Below are positions 1 to 6,293 of a stretch of 18,405 nucleotides of DNA, one piece after another. Within the stretch, counting starts at the first letter, position 1; each line of letters begins with the position of its first letter. Location: NCBI GenBank assembly GCA_026389055.1, contig JAPLIO010000204.1, forward strand, positions 1-18,405, in the 5' to 3' direction. Position numbers and translations under genes: made by a program. The notes below the pieces were generated by a model, which saw nothing but the letters and a program-made list of their open reading frames with translations, was not told where the DNA came from and searched no databases. The stretch is from Candidatus Melainabacteria bacterium. GTDB taxonomy: Bacteria; Cyanobacteriota; Vampirovibrionia; Vampirovibrionales; JAJTHC01.

Positions 1-800
1 GTCACCGTGTAGTTGTTGGTGGTCGCCGTTTCATTAATGGTGGTTGCCATATTGGTAAAGCTAGGTTCTACGAGTGATTTCACCACGCTGTAGCCTTGGG
101 CTAACAGGAAGGTGTAGGCCATACCGCCACCAATAATGAGCGTATCCACTTTATCTAACAAATTTTCTAGCACAGTGATTTTAGTCGAAATTTTAGACCC
201 ACCAATAATGGCGGTAAATGGTCGAGGTGGGTTGGACAAGATACCACCCATGTTTTCAATTTCTTTTGCCATTAACAACCCAGCAACGGCTTGCGGGGCA
301 TAATGAGCCACCCCTTCCGTAGAAGCTTGGGCTCTGTGTGCGGTACCAAACGCATCGTTGACGAATACATCACACAAAGCAGCCAATTGTTTTGCCAAGG
401 CTTCATTGTTTGATTCTTCCCCTGCTTCAAAGCGAACGTTTTCAAGCAATAAAATTTCACCTTCACCCAAGTTGGCAATCAAGGCATCGACTTCCGCCCC
501 TACCACGGTGTTGGCTTTGGTTACTTTAACGGCGGGCAATAAGCGTTGCAATTCAGCGGCAATCGGCGTTAAACGAAGGGCTTCCACTACTTGCCCATTC
601 GGACGCCCCAAATGGCTAGCCAAAATAATTTTAGCCCCTGCTTTGATGAGTAAATTCAAGGTAGGAAGGGTTTCTTCAATACGGGTGTTATCCGTAATAG
701 CCCCAGTAGTGGCATCTAAAGGCACGTTATAATCTACCCGAACCAGTACTTTTTTACCTGAAAGTTGGTTGGCAATTGAGGCAATAGATTGTTTAGACAT
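1..800 (-). CDS. pgk: Phosphoglycerate kinase (5' part, runs off left edge)
   Basis: Glycolytic and gluconeogenic enzyme that transfers a phosphate from 1,3-bisphosphoglycerate to ADP in the cytoplasm. About 266 N-terminal residues are present of a family norm near 400; the nucleotide-binding C-terminal part lies outside the window. Visible hallmarks in order: VLVRVDYNVPLD (substrate-binding loop, normally RVDFNVP), ASHLGRPNG with the substrate-binding His-Arg, LLLENVRFEAGEE, FVNDAFGTAHRAQAST, then IIGGSKISTKI and IIGGGMAYTFL at the start of the second domain. The ATG at 798-800 is preceded by AAGGAG 11 bases upstream. A promoter with a perfect TATAAT lies at 860-887. The gene diverges from the FNR gene across a spacer holding a palindromic element. 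The identification is secure. Confidence 0.95.
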   Translation of the reverse strand, partial: MSKQSIASIANQLSGKKVLVRVDYNVPLDATTGAITDNTRIEETLPTLNLLIKAGAKIILASHLGRPNGQVVEALRLTPIAAELQRLLPAVKVTKANTVVGAEVDALIANLGEGEILLLENVRFEAGEESNNEALAKQLAALCDVFVNDAFGTAHRAQASTEGVAHYAPQAVAGLLMAKEIENMGGILSNPPRPFTAIIGGSKISTKITVLENLLDKVDTLIIGGGMAYTFLLAQGYSVVKSLVEPSFTNMATTINETATTNNYTV

Positions 801-859
801 GATGAGGAAAGCTCCTTAGCAGGGGGGTAACAAGGGATAGGAAATTAAAAACTATCGTC

Positions 860-887
860 ATTATATGCTGAATATGTTGTAAATCAA
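860..887 (-). promoter_or_regulatory. Sigma70-type promoter of pgk
   Basis: Read on the minus strand, this is TTGATT (882-887), a 16-bp spacer and a perfect TATAAT (860-865), about 60 bp upstream of the pgk start. The match to the bacterial consensus is 4/6 and 6/6. It is a sequence match only. Confidence 0.65.
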
Positions 888-919
888 ACGAAAAACCTGT
901 CATTTCTGATAAAATAATA

Positions 920-1061
920 GACCTCTTGCACGGCTCGAGAGGTGGGAGCAGATTCAAGGAATGAGGAACGGAGAACCGCAGGTGTACACAGACGTACATG
1001 AGGATTCGAGTACCGCAAATGACACAGAAGATGCCCCAGATATCGAGTCGTGCAAGAGGTC
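920..1061 (+). repeat. Dispersed palindromic RNA-like element, copy 1
   Basis: A 142-bp palindromic element with no long reading frame. The outer stem pairs 920-938 with 1043-1061 (19 bp, one G-U). A 4x4 internal loop follows, then TGGG 943-946 with CCCA 1035-1038, a bulged A947, and GCAGATTC 948-955 facing GAAGATGC 1027-1034, which pairs except for two tandem G-A mismatches. The apex holds a hairpin, TGTAC 983-987 with GTACA 994-998. The conserved blocks 948-972 and 1008-1036 recur at 17341-17365 and 17400-17428 with 24/25 and 27/29 identity, while the outer stems have unrelated sequences. Wobble pairs are G-U on the plus strand, so the plus strand is the likely RNA. It ends 67 bp before the FNR ATG on the same strand. 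I do not recognise a named family. A mobile palindromic repeat is the alternative to a cis-regulatory RNA. Confidence 0.8.
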
Positions 1062-1128
1062 GATAAGGTATGGTATCCCCACTTTGTTACTATTGGTTAC
1101 TAGTGCGTTATAGGAATTGACTCTTATT

Positions 1129-2121
1129 ATGACAGATTTTATCGTTTCACCTGCTCCTCATGCCAATGAAGGATCTGCTTCTATGGAAAATAACATTCAC
1201 ATTGCGGTAACACCAGCCCCCAATCATTCAGAGGCGGCTGATAGTATTCCTTCTAATTTGTATAAGCCTAAACAGCCTTTTACGGCTACGTTGGTAAACA
1301 ATAAACGATTGAATCATCCCAGTTCTCCCAATGATGTGCATCATATTACGTTTGATTTAAGCCAAGCGAAAGACCCTGAATTTCGGTATTTAGCAGGGCA
1401 AAGTATTGGCATTTTACCCCCCGGTGTGGATGCTGATGGGAAGCCTCATAAACTACGGCTTTATTCGATTGCCACCCCTGCCATAGGTGAAGAGGGGCTG
1501 GAAAAATCGGTCAGCCTTTGCGTTAAACGCTTGGTGTATAACAACCCTGATACCAATGAGCCTGTCGGTGGGGTTTGTTCTAATTATTTGTGCAATTTGC
1601 CTGAGGGGTCTACCGTTGAAATTACAGGGCCAGTGGGCAAAAGTTTTTTATTGCCTAATCAGCCGAATGCCAATTTAATTATGGTGGGAACAGGTACGGG
1701 AATTGCCCCCTTCCGAGGGTTTTTGAAAACGCGTTACAATGCTGAAAATGCCAATCAACGAGGGCAGACTCATTTGTTTTTTGGCACGCAAACGCACCAA
1801 GATTATCTGTATCAAGACGAGTTGGCGTACTTTGCCCAGCAGTTTCCTGAAACGTTTTATTTGCATACTGCTTTCAGCCGTGAACAGAAAAACGCTACAG
1901 GCGAACGGATGTATGTGCAGCATAGAATTTTTGAACAACGGAAAACCGTGTTGAAGTTATTGCAACAGCCCAATACTTATTTTTACATTTGCGGATTAAA
2001 AGGCATGGAGACGGGTATTTTTGCGGCGATGGAGAAAGCTTGCCAAGAGAATGGCTTGGTTTGGTCTACCTTGTTAGACCAACTAAAAGCGGAGCACCGC
2101 TGGCACGTTGAAGTTTACTAA
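1129..2121 (+). CDS. petH: Plant/cyanobacterial-type ferredoxin-NADP+ reductase
   Basis: FAD enzyme that moves electrons between ferredoxin (or flavodoxin) and NADP(H). The 331-residue product has a low-complexity N-terminal extension of about 45 residues and then the full plant-type module: RLYSIA (110-115, FAD binding), CVKRLVY (131-137) and GVCSNYLC (148-155) for FAD phosphates, GTGTGIAPFRGF (from 187) for NADP, YFYICGLKGME, and the terminal aromatic residue in WHVEVY. No phycobilisome-linker (CpcD) domain precedes it, unlike long cyanobacterial PetH. The ATG at 1129 is chosen over the TTG at 1117 because AGGA (1112-1115) lies 13 bases before the ATG but only one base before the TTG. In a heterotroph it would probably supply reduced ferredoxin from NADPH or the reverse. 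BoxA-like reductases are related, but the short form and C-terminal Tyr favour FNR. Confidence 0.88.
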   Translation: MTDFIVSPAPHANEGSASMENNIHIAVTPAPNHSEAADSIPSNLYKPKQPFTATLVNNKRLNHPSSPNDVHHITFDLSQAKDPEFRYLAGQSIGILPPGVDADGKPHKLRLYSIATPAIGEEGLEKSVSLCVKRLVYNNPDTNEPVGGVCSNYLCNLPEGSTVEITGPVGKSFLLPNQPNANLIMVGTGTGIAPFRGFLKTRYNAENANQRGQTHLFFGTQTHQDYLYQDELAYFAQQFPETFYLHTAFSREQKNATGERMYVQHRIFEQRKTVLKLLQQPNTYFYICGLKGMETGIFAAMEKACQENGLVWSTLLDQLKAEHRWHVEVY

Positions 2122-2459
2122 GAAGCCAATTTATTTAGTGCTAAACTGCCAATGGCTTCGTAGCCGATGGTTTTTAATTCGTCTTGCAAACGATACCGTA
2201 ACCACATAGCGGGCGAAGCTCCTAACAGTTCTGCCATTTCTAAGGTTTTCCGAATAGACGGTAGCTTTAACCCACGTTCGTATTCTGAAAGCAATTGTTT
2301 GGAAATAGCCATTTTACTGGCTACATCTGCCAAGCGTAACCCTTCGCATTGTCGCCATGCTCTCATCGTATTGCCCAGTGTTTGCGTTTCAACCATGGCA
2401 ACCAATTCAGGAATTTCAGACCAATGAAGCACATCGTCTTGGTTAGTGTCTGTATTCAT
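2118..2459 (-). CDS. XRE-family antitoxin of a RelE/HigB-type module
   Basis: DNA-binding antitoxin, 113 residues. It has a Cro/C1-type helix-turn-helix at about residues 33-87: LADVASKMAISKQLLSEYER is the HTH core, followed by PSIRKTLEMAELLGAS. Such proteins bind and neutralise the partner toxin and repress their shared promoter. Its start overlaps the end of the toxin gene by 17 bases, so translation is probably coupled. The toxin-first order is that of higBA modules. Its TAG stop (2118-2120) overlaps the TAA of the convergent FNR gene (2119-2121), which leaves no room for a terminator between them. It could instead be a solitary regulator, but the linked toxin makes the antitoxin role much more likely. 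Confidence 0.85.
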   Translation of the reverse strand: MNTDTNQDDVLHWSEIPELVAMVETQTLGNTMRAWRQCEGLRLADVASKMAISKQLLSEYERGLKLPSIRKTLEMAELLGASPAMWLRYRLQDELKTIGYEAIGSLALNKLAS

Positions 2460-2730
2460 GGGGTGTAATCCTTTCTACGGTTACAAAAACAAGGTCGTTT
2501 GAAGGGGCTATTTCGTATATAATTCGCCATTGAATGTTCAGCCTAACTGAACGTTTCCCTTGTAATTCGCCTTGCAATGGTTCATCATGGTACCCTTTAA
2601 TTTTTTGCACTTCAGGCAAACCAAGTTCTTCTACAGAACTAACCCAGTTGGTTAATTTCCTAAAAATTGGTGTGGGTAATTTGGGGAATTGTTTTCTGGC
2701 GGTTTTGGTAAATTGAACTTTGAAGTTCAT
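2443..2730 (-). CDS. RelE/HigB-like toxin
   Basis: Small basic protein of 95 residues, the usual size for RelE/ParE-superfamily toxins. Visible features are the N-terminal FTKTARKQFPKLP helix, the central GELQGKRSVRLNIQWRIIY segment typical of the family beta-sheet, and the C-terminal VERITPHEYRH, a His/Tyr-containing tail often involved in RNA cleavage or its replacement. By family it would be a ribosome-dependent mRNA interferase; a gyrase-poisoning ParE role cannot be excluded from sequence. The ATG is preceded by GAGG at four to five bases, and a strong promoter lies at 2767-2794. The downstream XRE gene overlaps it, so the two form an operon. Chromosomal modules like this are commonly gained by transfer. 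Confidence 0.82.
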   Translation of the reverse strand: MNFKVQFTKTARKQFPKLPTPIFRKLTNWVSSVEELGLPEVQKIKGYHDEPLQGELQGKRSVRLNIQWRIIYEIAPSNDLVFVTVERITPHEYRH

Positions 2731-2766
2731 AAAGCCTCAAATAGTTGTTTCAATTCTATATTTGTC

Positions 2767-2794
2767 ATTATAACACACTTTGATTTATATTCAA
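2767..2794 (-). promoter_or_regulatory. Sigma70-type promoter of the toxin-antitoxin operon
   Basis: On the minus strand TTGAAT (2789-2794), a 16-bp spacer and a perfect TATAAT (2767-2772) lie 37 bp before the toxin ATG. The antitoxin probably autorepresses here, as is usual for the family, but I see no clear operator palindrome. Confidence 0.65.
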
Positions 2795-2860
2795 CATTTT
2801 TAGATGACTTTGTAACACTTTATTACCTAATGGTATTTTAAGGCTTCCTCACCAAAACGG

Positions 2861-3940
2861 TTACAGTCTTTTCAAGGCTTCGACAATTTTATCGCCCATT
2901 TCGGTGGTGCCTAGCAGGGTACAACCCTCTTGCATAATATCTGCCGTTCTGTAACCCGCTAACAACACTTGATTCACCGCCTCATCAATCCACAAAGCCT
3001 CTTTCGGTAGACCCAAAGAATGACTTACCAACAACGTGAGCGATAAAATGGTGGCAATCGGGTTAGCAATGTTTTTATTGGCAATGGTTGGGGCAGACCC
3101 ATGCGAAGGTTCATACAACGCCGCTTTGCCTTCCCCATAACTGGCACTGGCTAACATCCCCAACGAGCCTGTCAACATAGAAGCCTCATCAGAAAGAATA
3201 TCGCCAAACGTGTTTTCCGTCAACATCACATCAAACTGCCGAGGGTTTAAAATCAACTGCATGGCAGCGTTATCCACATACATATGAGAAACCGTAACCG
3301 TGGGGTACTGTGGGGCAATTTCTTCCACAATTTTCCGCCATAACCGTGAAGAAGCCAATACATTGGCTTTATCTACCGAACACAAATTACCCGTGCGGGT
3401 TTGTGCCAATTGAAATGCCACATGGGCAATGCGTTCAATTTCATGTCGGTGGTAAACCAACGTATCTACCGCATCGTTTTCACCTTGATGCTTGGGTTGC
3501 CCAAAATATAAGCCTCCCGTCAATTCCCGAACAATCACCATATCCGCCCCCTGCAATACTTCGGGCTTCAACGTGGAAGCGTGCAGTAAGGGTTCATACG
3601 CTTTCACGGGGCGAACGTTGGCATACAAGCCTAAGGCTTTCCGAATTTGCAACAGCCCTTGTTCTGGACGAATGGCAGGGTCTAACGTATCATATTTAAA
3701 ATCGCCAACGGCACCTAATAGCACAATTTGGGACGCTTTTGCGATGGTTAAACTTTCTTCAGGTAGTGGTACGCCATGGGTATCAATAGCAGCTCCGCCA
3801 ATTAAGCCGTGTTGAAAATCAAAGGAGATGTTGGTTTTTTCGCCAAAAGCGGTTAGCACTTTAAGGGCTTGGTTAATCACTTCAGGGCCAATACCGTCGC
3901 CAGCTAAAACGGCGATAGAAACAGGGGAAGAGAGAGACAT
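2861..3940 (-). CDS. leuB: 3-isopropylmalate dehydrogenase
   Basis: Third step of leucine synthesis: NAD-dependent oxidation and decarboxylation of 3-isopropylmalate to 2-ketoisocaproate. The full-length product has 359 residues, the normal size. Motifs in order: VLAGDGIGPEV (N-terminal strand and loop), GAVGDFKYD, RPEQGLLQIRKALGLYANVRP (malate-binding arginines), IVRELTGGLYFG, VDKANVL (catalytic Lys), DNAAMQL and NTFGDILSDEAS (metal-binding aspartates), and GSAPTIANKNIANP (NAD binding). AAAGGA lies 10 bases before the ATG. It is 104 bp downstream of the ABC ATPase gene and has its own promoter at 3997-4025, so it can be expressed independently. No other leucine gene is in view. The Leu-type substrate loop makes isocitrate or tartrate dehydrogenase unlikely. 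Confidence 0.95.
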   Translation of the reverse strand: MSLSSPVSIAVLAGDGIGPEVINQALKVLTAFGEKTNISFDFQHGLIGGAAIDTHGVPLPEESLTIAKASQIVLLGAVGDFKYDTLDPAIRPEQGLLQIRKALGLYANVRPVKAYEPLLHASTLKPEVLQGADMVIVRELTGGLYFGQPKHQGENDAVDTLVYHRHEIERIAHVAFQLAQTRTGNLCSVDKANVLASSRLWRKIVEEIAPQYPTVTVSHMYVDNAAMQLILNPRQFDVMLTENTFGDILSDEASMLTGSLGMLASASYGEGKAALYEPSHGSAPTIANKNIANPIATILSLTLLVSHSLGLPKEALWIDEAVNQVLLAGYRTADIMQEGCTLLGTTEMGDKIVEALKRL

Positions 3941-3974
3941 ACAAATTTTTTCCTTTGAACAACAAGGGTATCAA

Positions 3975-4001
3975 ATAATAAGAAGAACTGCCTCTTATTA
4001 T
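3975..4001. promoter_or_regulatory. Inverted repeat over the leuB -10/start region
   Basis: ATAATAAGA (3975-3983) and TCTTATTAT (3993-4001) form a perfect 9-bp inverted repeat with a 9-base gap. The right arm overlaps the predicted -10 of leuB and the repeat covers the expected transcription start. It could be an operator or a 5'-end hairpin. Its AT-rich stem and lack of a T-run argue against a terminator. Confidence 0.45.
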
Positions 4002-4025
4002 CAATCAAACCCTGTTGGCTTTCAA
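3997..4025 (-). promoter_or_regulatory. Sigma70-type promoter of leuB
   Basis: On the minus strand TTGAAA (4020-4025), a 17-bp spacer and GATAAT (3997-4002), each one base from consensus, lie about 57 bp upstream of the leuB ATG. Confidence 0.65.
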
Positions 4026-4044
4026 GAGGGAGGATAGAAACTCG

Positions 4045-4833
4045 CTAAACCCGAACACCTGTTGCGGCAGCGGAGGTTGTATCCAACGCAGCTTTGGCAA
4101 AACGGCTAGCAATGGGGTCATCCGTTTGTAACAATTCTTGGGGCGTGCCAGACCAATGAATGACCCCTTCATTGAGCAGTATAACCCGATGAGCCGTTCT
4201 GCAAATGGTAGAAAGTGTATGGGTAACCACCACGGAAGCCGCTTTCAGTTCTCTGCTTAACACATTCATATAATCTTCCAAGGTGTTAGCAGCAACAGGG
4301 TCTAACCCCGAAGTTGGCTCATCATACAAAATAATACGAGGGTTTGACATAATGGCTCTGGCAAAACTAACCCGCTTCTGCATTCCCCCCGAAAGTTCGT
4401 TGGGGCGTTTTTCTTCAATGCCTTCCAAGCCAACCATTTTCAACTTTTCTGCAACCTGCCTAGCAATTTCTGCTTTCGGCAACCGCTTAAAATCAGAAGC
4501 ATCATCAGGCGGTTCCAACAAGGCAAACGCCACGTTTTCAAACACACTCAATGAATCAAACAACGCAGAATACTGAAAAACCAAGGTGTAGTTAGGGTCG
4601 TTTAAAAGAACCTGCCCTTCGGTGGGACATTCTAGCCCTGCAATACATTTCAACAACGTACTTTTACCACATCCGCTAGTGCCAATAATTGCTAACACCT
4701 CGTTTTCGTAAACATCAAAACTGATGTTATTCAATACCCAAGGTCCCGAATCAGAATAGCGTTTTTTCAAGTCTTTCACCTGAATTAAAGGGGTATTGCT
4801 ACTGGTATTTGGGGTTGCAGAGGGAGCCATCAT
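4045..4833 (-). CDS. ABC transporter ATPase, MlaF/Mkl type
   Basis: Cytoplasmic ATPase of 262 residues that powers a membrane transporter. Walker A GTSGCGKST (51-59), Q-loop VFQYSALFDSLSV (85-97), signature LSGGMQKRV (147-155), Walker B IILYDEPTSGLDP (167-179) and H-loop VVTH are all intact. The FDSLSVFENV segment and the LSGGMQKRV form of the signature are typical of the MlaF/Mkl group, which works with MlaE permeases and MCE-domain proteins to move phospholipids between membranes. No permease or MCE gene adjoins it, so the partners must be elsewhere. Only 23 bp separate it from mqnA upstream and AAGGA precedes the start, so the two are probably co-transcribed. Two tandem ATGs begin the gene; which one is used is uncertain. 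Lipid transport is inferred from family resemblance. Confidence 0.85.
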   Translation of the reverse strand: MMAPSATPNTSSNTPLIQVKDLKKRYSDSGPWVLNNISFDVYENEVLAIIGTSGCGKSTLLKCIAGLECPTEGQVLLNDPNYTLVFQYSALFDSLSVFENVAFALLEPPDDASDFKRLPKAEIARQVAEKLKMVGLEGIEEKRPNELSGGMQKRVSFARAIMSNPRIILYDEPTSGLDPVAANTLEDYMNVLSRELKAASVVVTHTLSTICRTAHRVILLNEGVIHWSGTPQELLQTDDPIASRFAKAALDTTSAAATGVRV

Positions 4834-4856
4834 TTTTTACAAGTCCTTATCATTGA

Positions 4857-5756
4857 TTAAAGCAGTTGGAAATCTACTAAATACTGTTTAAATTGCTGTA
4901 ACGCCTGCAAGTGCCGAGGCGTTAATTCATACGAAAGCGAATGGGAAAAATAGGCATCCAACTGGGCGGGGGTTTGATAACCCAACCGTTGAGCATGGTG
5001 CAATAACGCCTGTTTTTGAGCAGGATTATGTAAATTTTCGTACACTTGATGTTGCAAACAACCCACCAACCTAGCCAACAATTCTGGGTGCTGGTTTGCC
5101 CAAGCCCGTTGTGCCACCCACACACCAAAAACAAACGGGAACTGCCCACCGTGGAAATCGCTCCACAGTTGGGAAAGGTCGTAAATGCAGTCGCTTTTTC
5201 GCACGCCTGAATTGAGGAAGGCTAATGCGGCATCGCCAATCATTAACGCATTGCCAAAATGCCCCAGTTGATACCGATATTGGCTAGCAGGGTAGGGTTT
5301 AAGCTGATTGGCAAATAATGGCTTACCCGTATATAATTGGGCTAAACATTTTAGTAAAACCACGGAACTAGCGGAATCTGAGGTAACAGGAAATTCATCA
5401 AACTGGGCGAGTGCTTGAGGAAACGTCAGCCGTTGCTCTTGAACATCTGCCACCCAAAGCACGCTTTGCACAGGGGCAAAGGAACTGATTGAAAGATGAG
5501 GCAGTAACACCCAATCTGCTTCGTTACGCAAAAATTCCACGGCAGAAACCAACGATACATCCAGCTGTCCTTGTTTCATGGCTTGATTTAAATCTGCAGG
5601 GGGGCCTTCAAACCATTGAACGGGAACGCCTAAGGTGGCTTCCAGCGGGAGGTTAAACACCATAGGCAAGGTGTTTAGGTAAGAAATTTTCCCAATGCGG
5701 AGGGGCTGATTTTCGGTATTGTTAGCCTGCTGATTGGCTGGTTGGGTAGGATACAT
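4857..5756 (-). CDS. mqnA: Chorismate dehydratase MqnA (futalosine menaquinone pathway)
   Basis: First committed enzyme of the futalosine route to menaquinone. It dehydrates chorismate to 3-[(1-carboxyvinyl)oxy]benzoate. The 299-residue protein has the periplasmic-binding-protein-like fold of the family: RIGKISYLNTLPMVF near the N-terminus, QGQLDVSLVSAVEFL, TSDSASSVVLLK (ligand loop), MIGDAALAF, and YDLSQLWSDFHGGQFPFVFGVWVA. There is no secretion signal, which fits a cytoplasmic enzyme and rules out a transporter binding protein. A polar extension of about 20 residues precedes the conserved start. AGGGGG lies about 12 bases before the ATG. The next pathway enzyme, mqnE, lies upstream on the same strand, separated by a repeat-filled spacer of about 540 bp. 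Confidence 0.92.
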   Translation of the reverse strand: MYPTQPANQQANNTENQPLRIGKISYLNTLPMVFNLPLEATLGVPVQWFEGPPADLNQAMKQGQLDVSLVSAVEFLRNEADWVLLPHLSISSFAPVQSVLWVADVQEQRLTFPQALAQFDEFPVTSDSASSVVLLKCLAQLYTGKPLFANQLKPYPASQYRYQLGHFGNALMIGDAALAFLNSGVRKSDCIYDLSQLWSDFHGGQFPFVFGVWVAQRAWANQHPELLARLVGCLQHQVYENLHNPAQKQALLHHAQRLGYQTPAQLDAYFSHSLSYELTPRHLQALQQFKQYLVDFQLL

Positions 5757-5883
5757 GGCGGTTAAACCCCCTTTAAACGAAGCGATGATATGGTTATTCT
5801 ACCATGATTAACACTGTTTAGGGGGTAGTAACTAAAGTTAATTGCTTCAGACTAGGGTTTCGTTGAGGTGTTTACACAGAGTA
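5757..5883. other. Spacer upstream of mqnA
   Basis: This AT-rich stretch of about 130 bp separates mqnA from the MITE-like repeat. A TAGAAT hexamer on the minus strand near 5796-5801 could be the mqnA -10, but I find no convincing -35. No gene or strong hairpin is visible. Confidence 0.35.
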
Positions 5884-6021
5884 ATACCAATTCAAAGTTT
5901 GAATAGCGTATTTAATGTAGGGGCGTGATTTATCACGTCCGCCCCACAATCCCCAAACGGATGCGATAAATCGCACCCCTACACAGAAAAAATTTACGCT
6001 ATTTAATCTTTGAATTGGTAT
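5884..6021. mobile_element. MITE-like palindromic repeat with 14-bp terminal inverted repeats
   Basis: A 138-bp imperfect palindrome with no reading frame. The ends are perfect 14-bp inverted repeats, ATACCAATTCAAAG (5884-5897) and its complement (6008-6021). Inside, AATAGCGTA and GTAGGGG recur in complement on the right side, and two smaller palindromes lie in the centre (CGTGATTTATCACG and TGCGATAAATCGCA). Terminal repeats enclosing a non-coding palindrome fit a non-autonomous transposon. Similar AATACCAATTC-ended and GTAGGGGCG-type repeats are common in cyanobacterial intergenic DNA, from memory. No clear target-site duplication is seen, and no transposase is in the window. Confidence 0.75.
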
Positions 6022-6030
6022 AATAATGTT

Positions 6031-6259
6031 TAGCTTTAAACCACAGGCAGTTGGAGATAGGCTGGTGCGAGCGTAGCGAAGCAGGGCAATTAGGGAGCCT
6101 CTAGCTTCCGCCCAAGCCTGTTTTCAACGTACACGAAAGCCCATTAACCAGTTGTTCCCCTGGGGATTATTAAGGGGGCGGTGAGCTGCCCCTTAATTTT
6201 GCGGGGGGTATGGGGGGTGCCCAAATGGTACCCCCCATGAAGCCCTAGCCCGAAGTGAT
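6031..6259 (+). repeat. Structured ~230-bp dispersed repeat, copy A
   Basis: It is highly similar to the reverse complement of 14215-14445. Plus-strand structure in order: AGTTGGAGATAGGCT and a GCGAGCGTAGCGAAGC block; a two-part hairpin, GGGC 6084-6087 with GCCC 6110-6113 enclosing GGGAGC 6093-6098 and GCTTCC 6104-6109; a conserved unpaired stretch; ATTAAGGGG 6169-6177 with CCCCTTAAT 6189-6197; and GGGGGGTGCC 6212-6221 with GGTACCCCCC 6227-6236 around a CAAAT loop. The hairpins differ in sequence from copy B but keep pairing, and the exceptions are G-U on this strand. It lies about 35 bp past the mqnE stop, pointing towards that gene, and directly beside the MITE-like palindrome. The family is not recognised; it could be an ncRNA, a 3'-end element or a mobile repeat. 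Confidence 0.78.
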
Positions 6260-6293
6260 AAATCTTACCTTTTAAAATAATAATAAAGAGGTT

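Noticed and set aside
358..732. Plus-strand open frame of 124 codons inside pgk
   Set aside because: It is the antisense shadow of pgk, which matches the family throughout.
793..999. Minus-strand frame of 68 codons across the first palindromic element
   Set aside because: It is a chance frame through the repeat and the pgk promoter, with a non-protein-like composition and no ribosome binding site.
3310..3815. Plus-strand frames of 129 and 107 codons in leuB
   Set aside because: They are antisense shadows of a full-length leuB.
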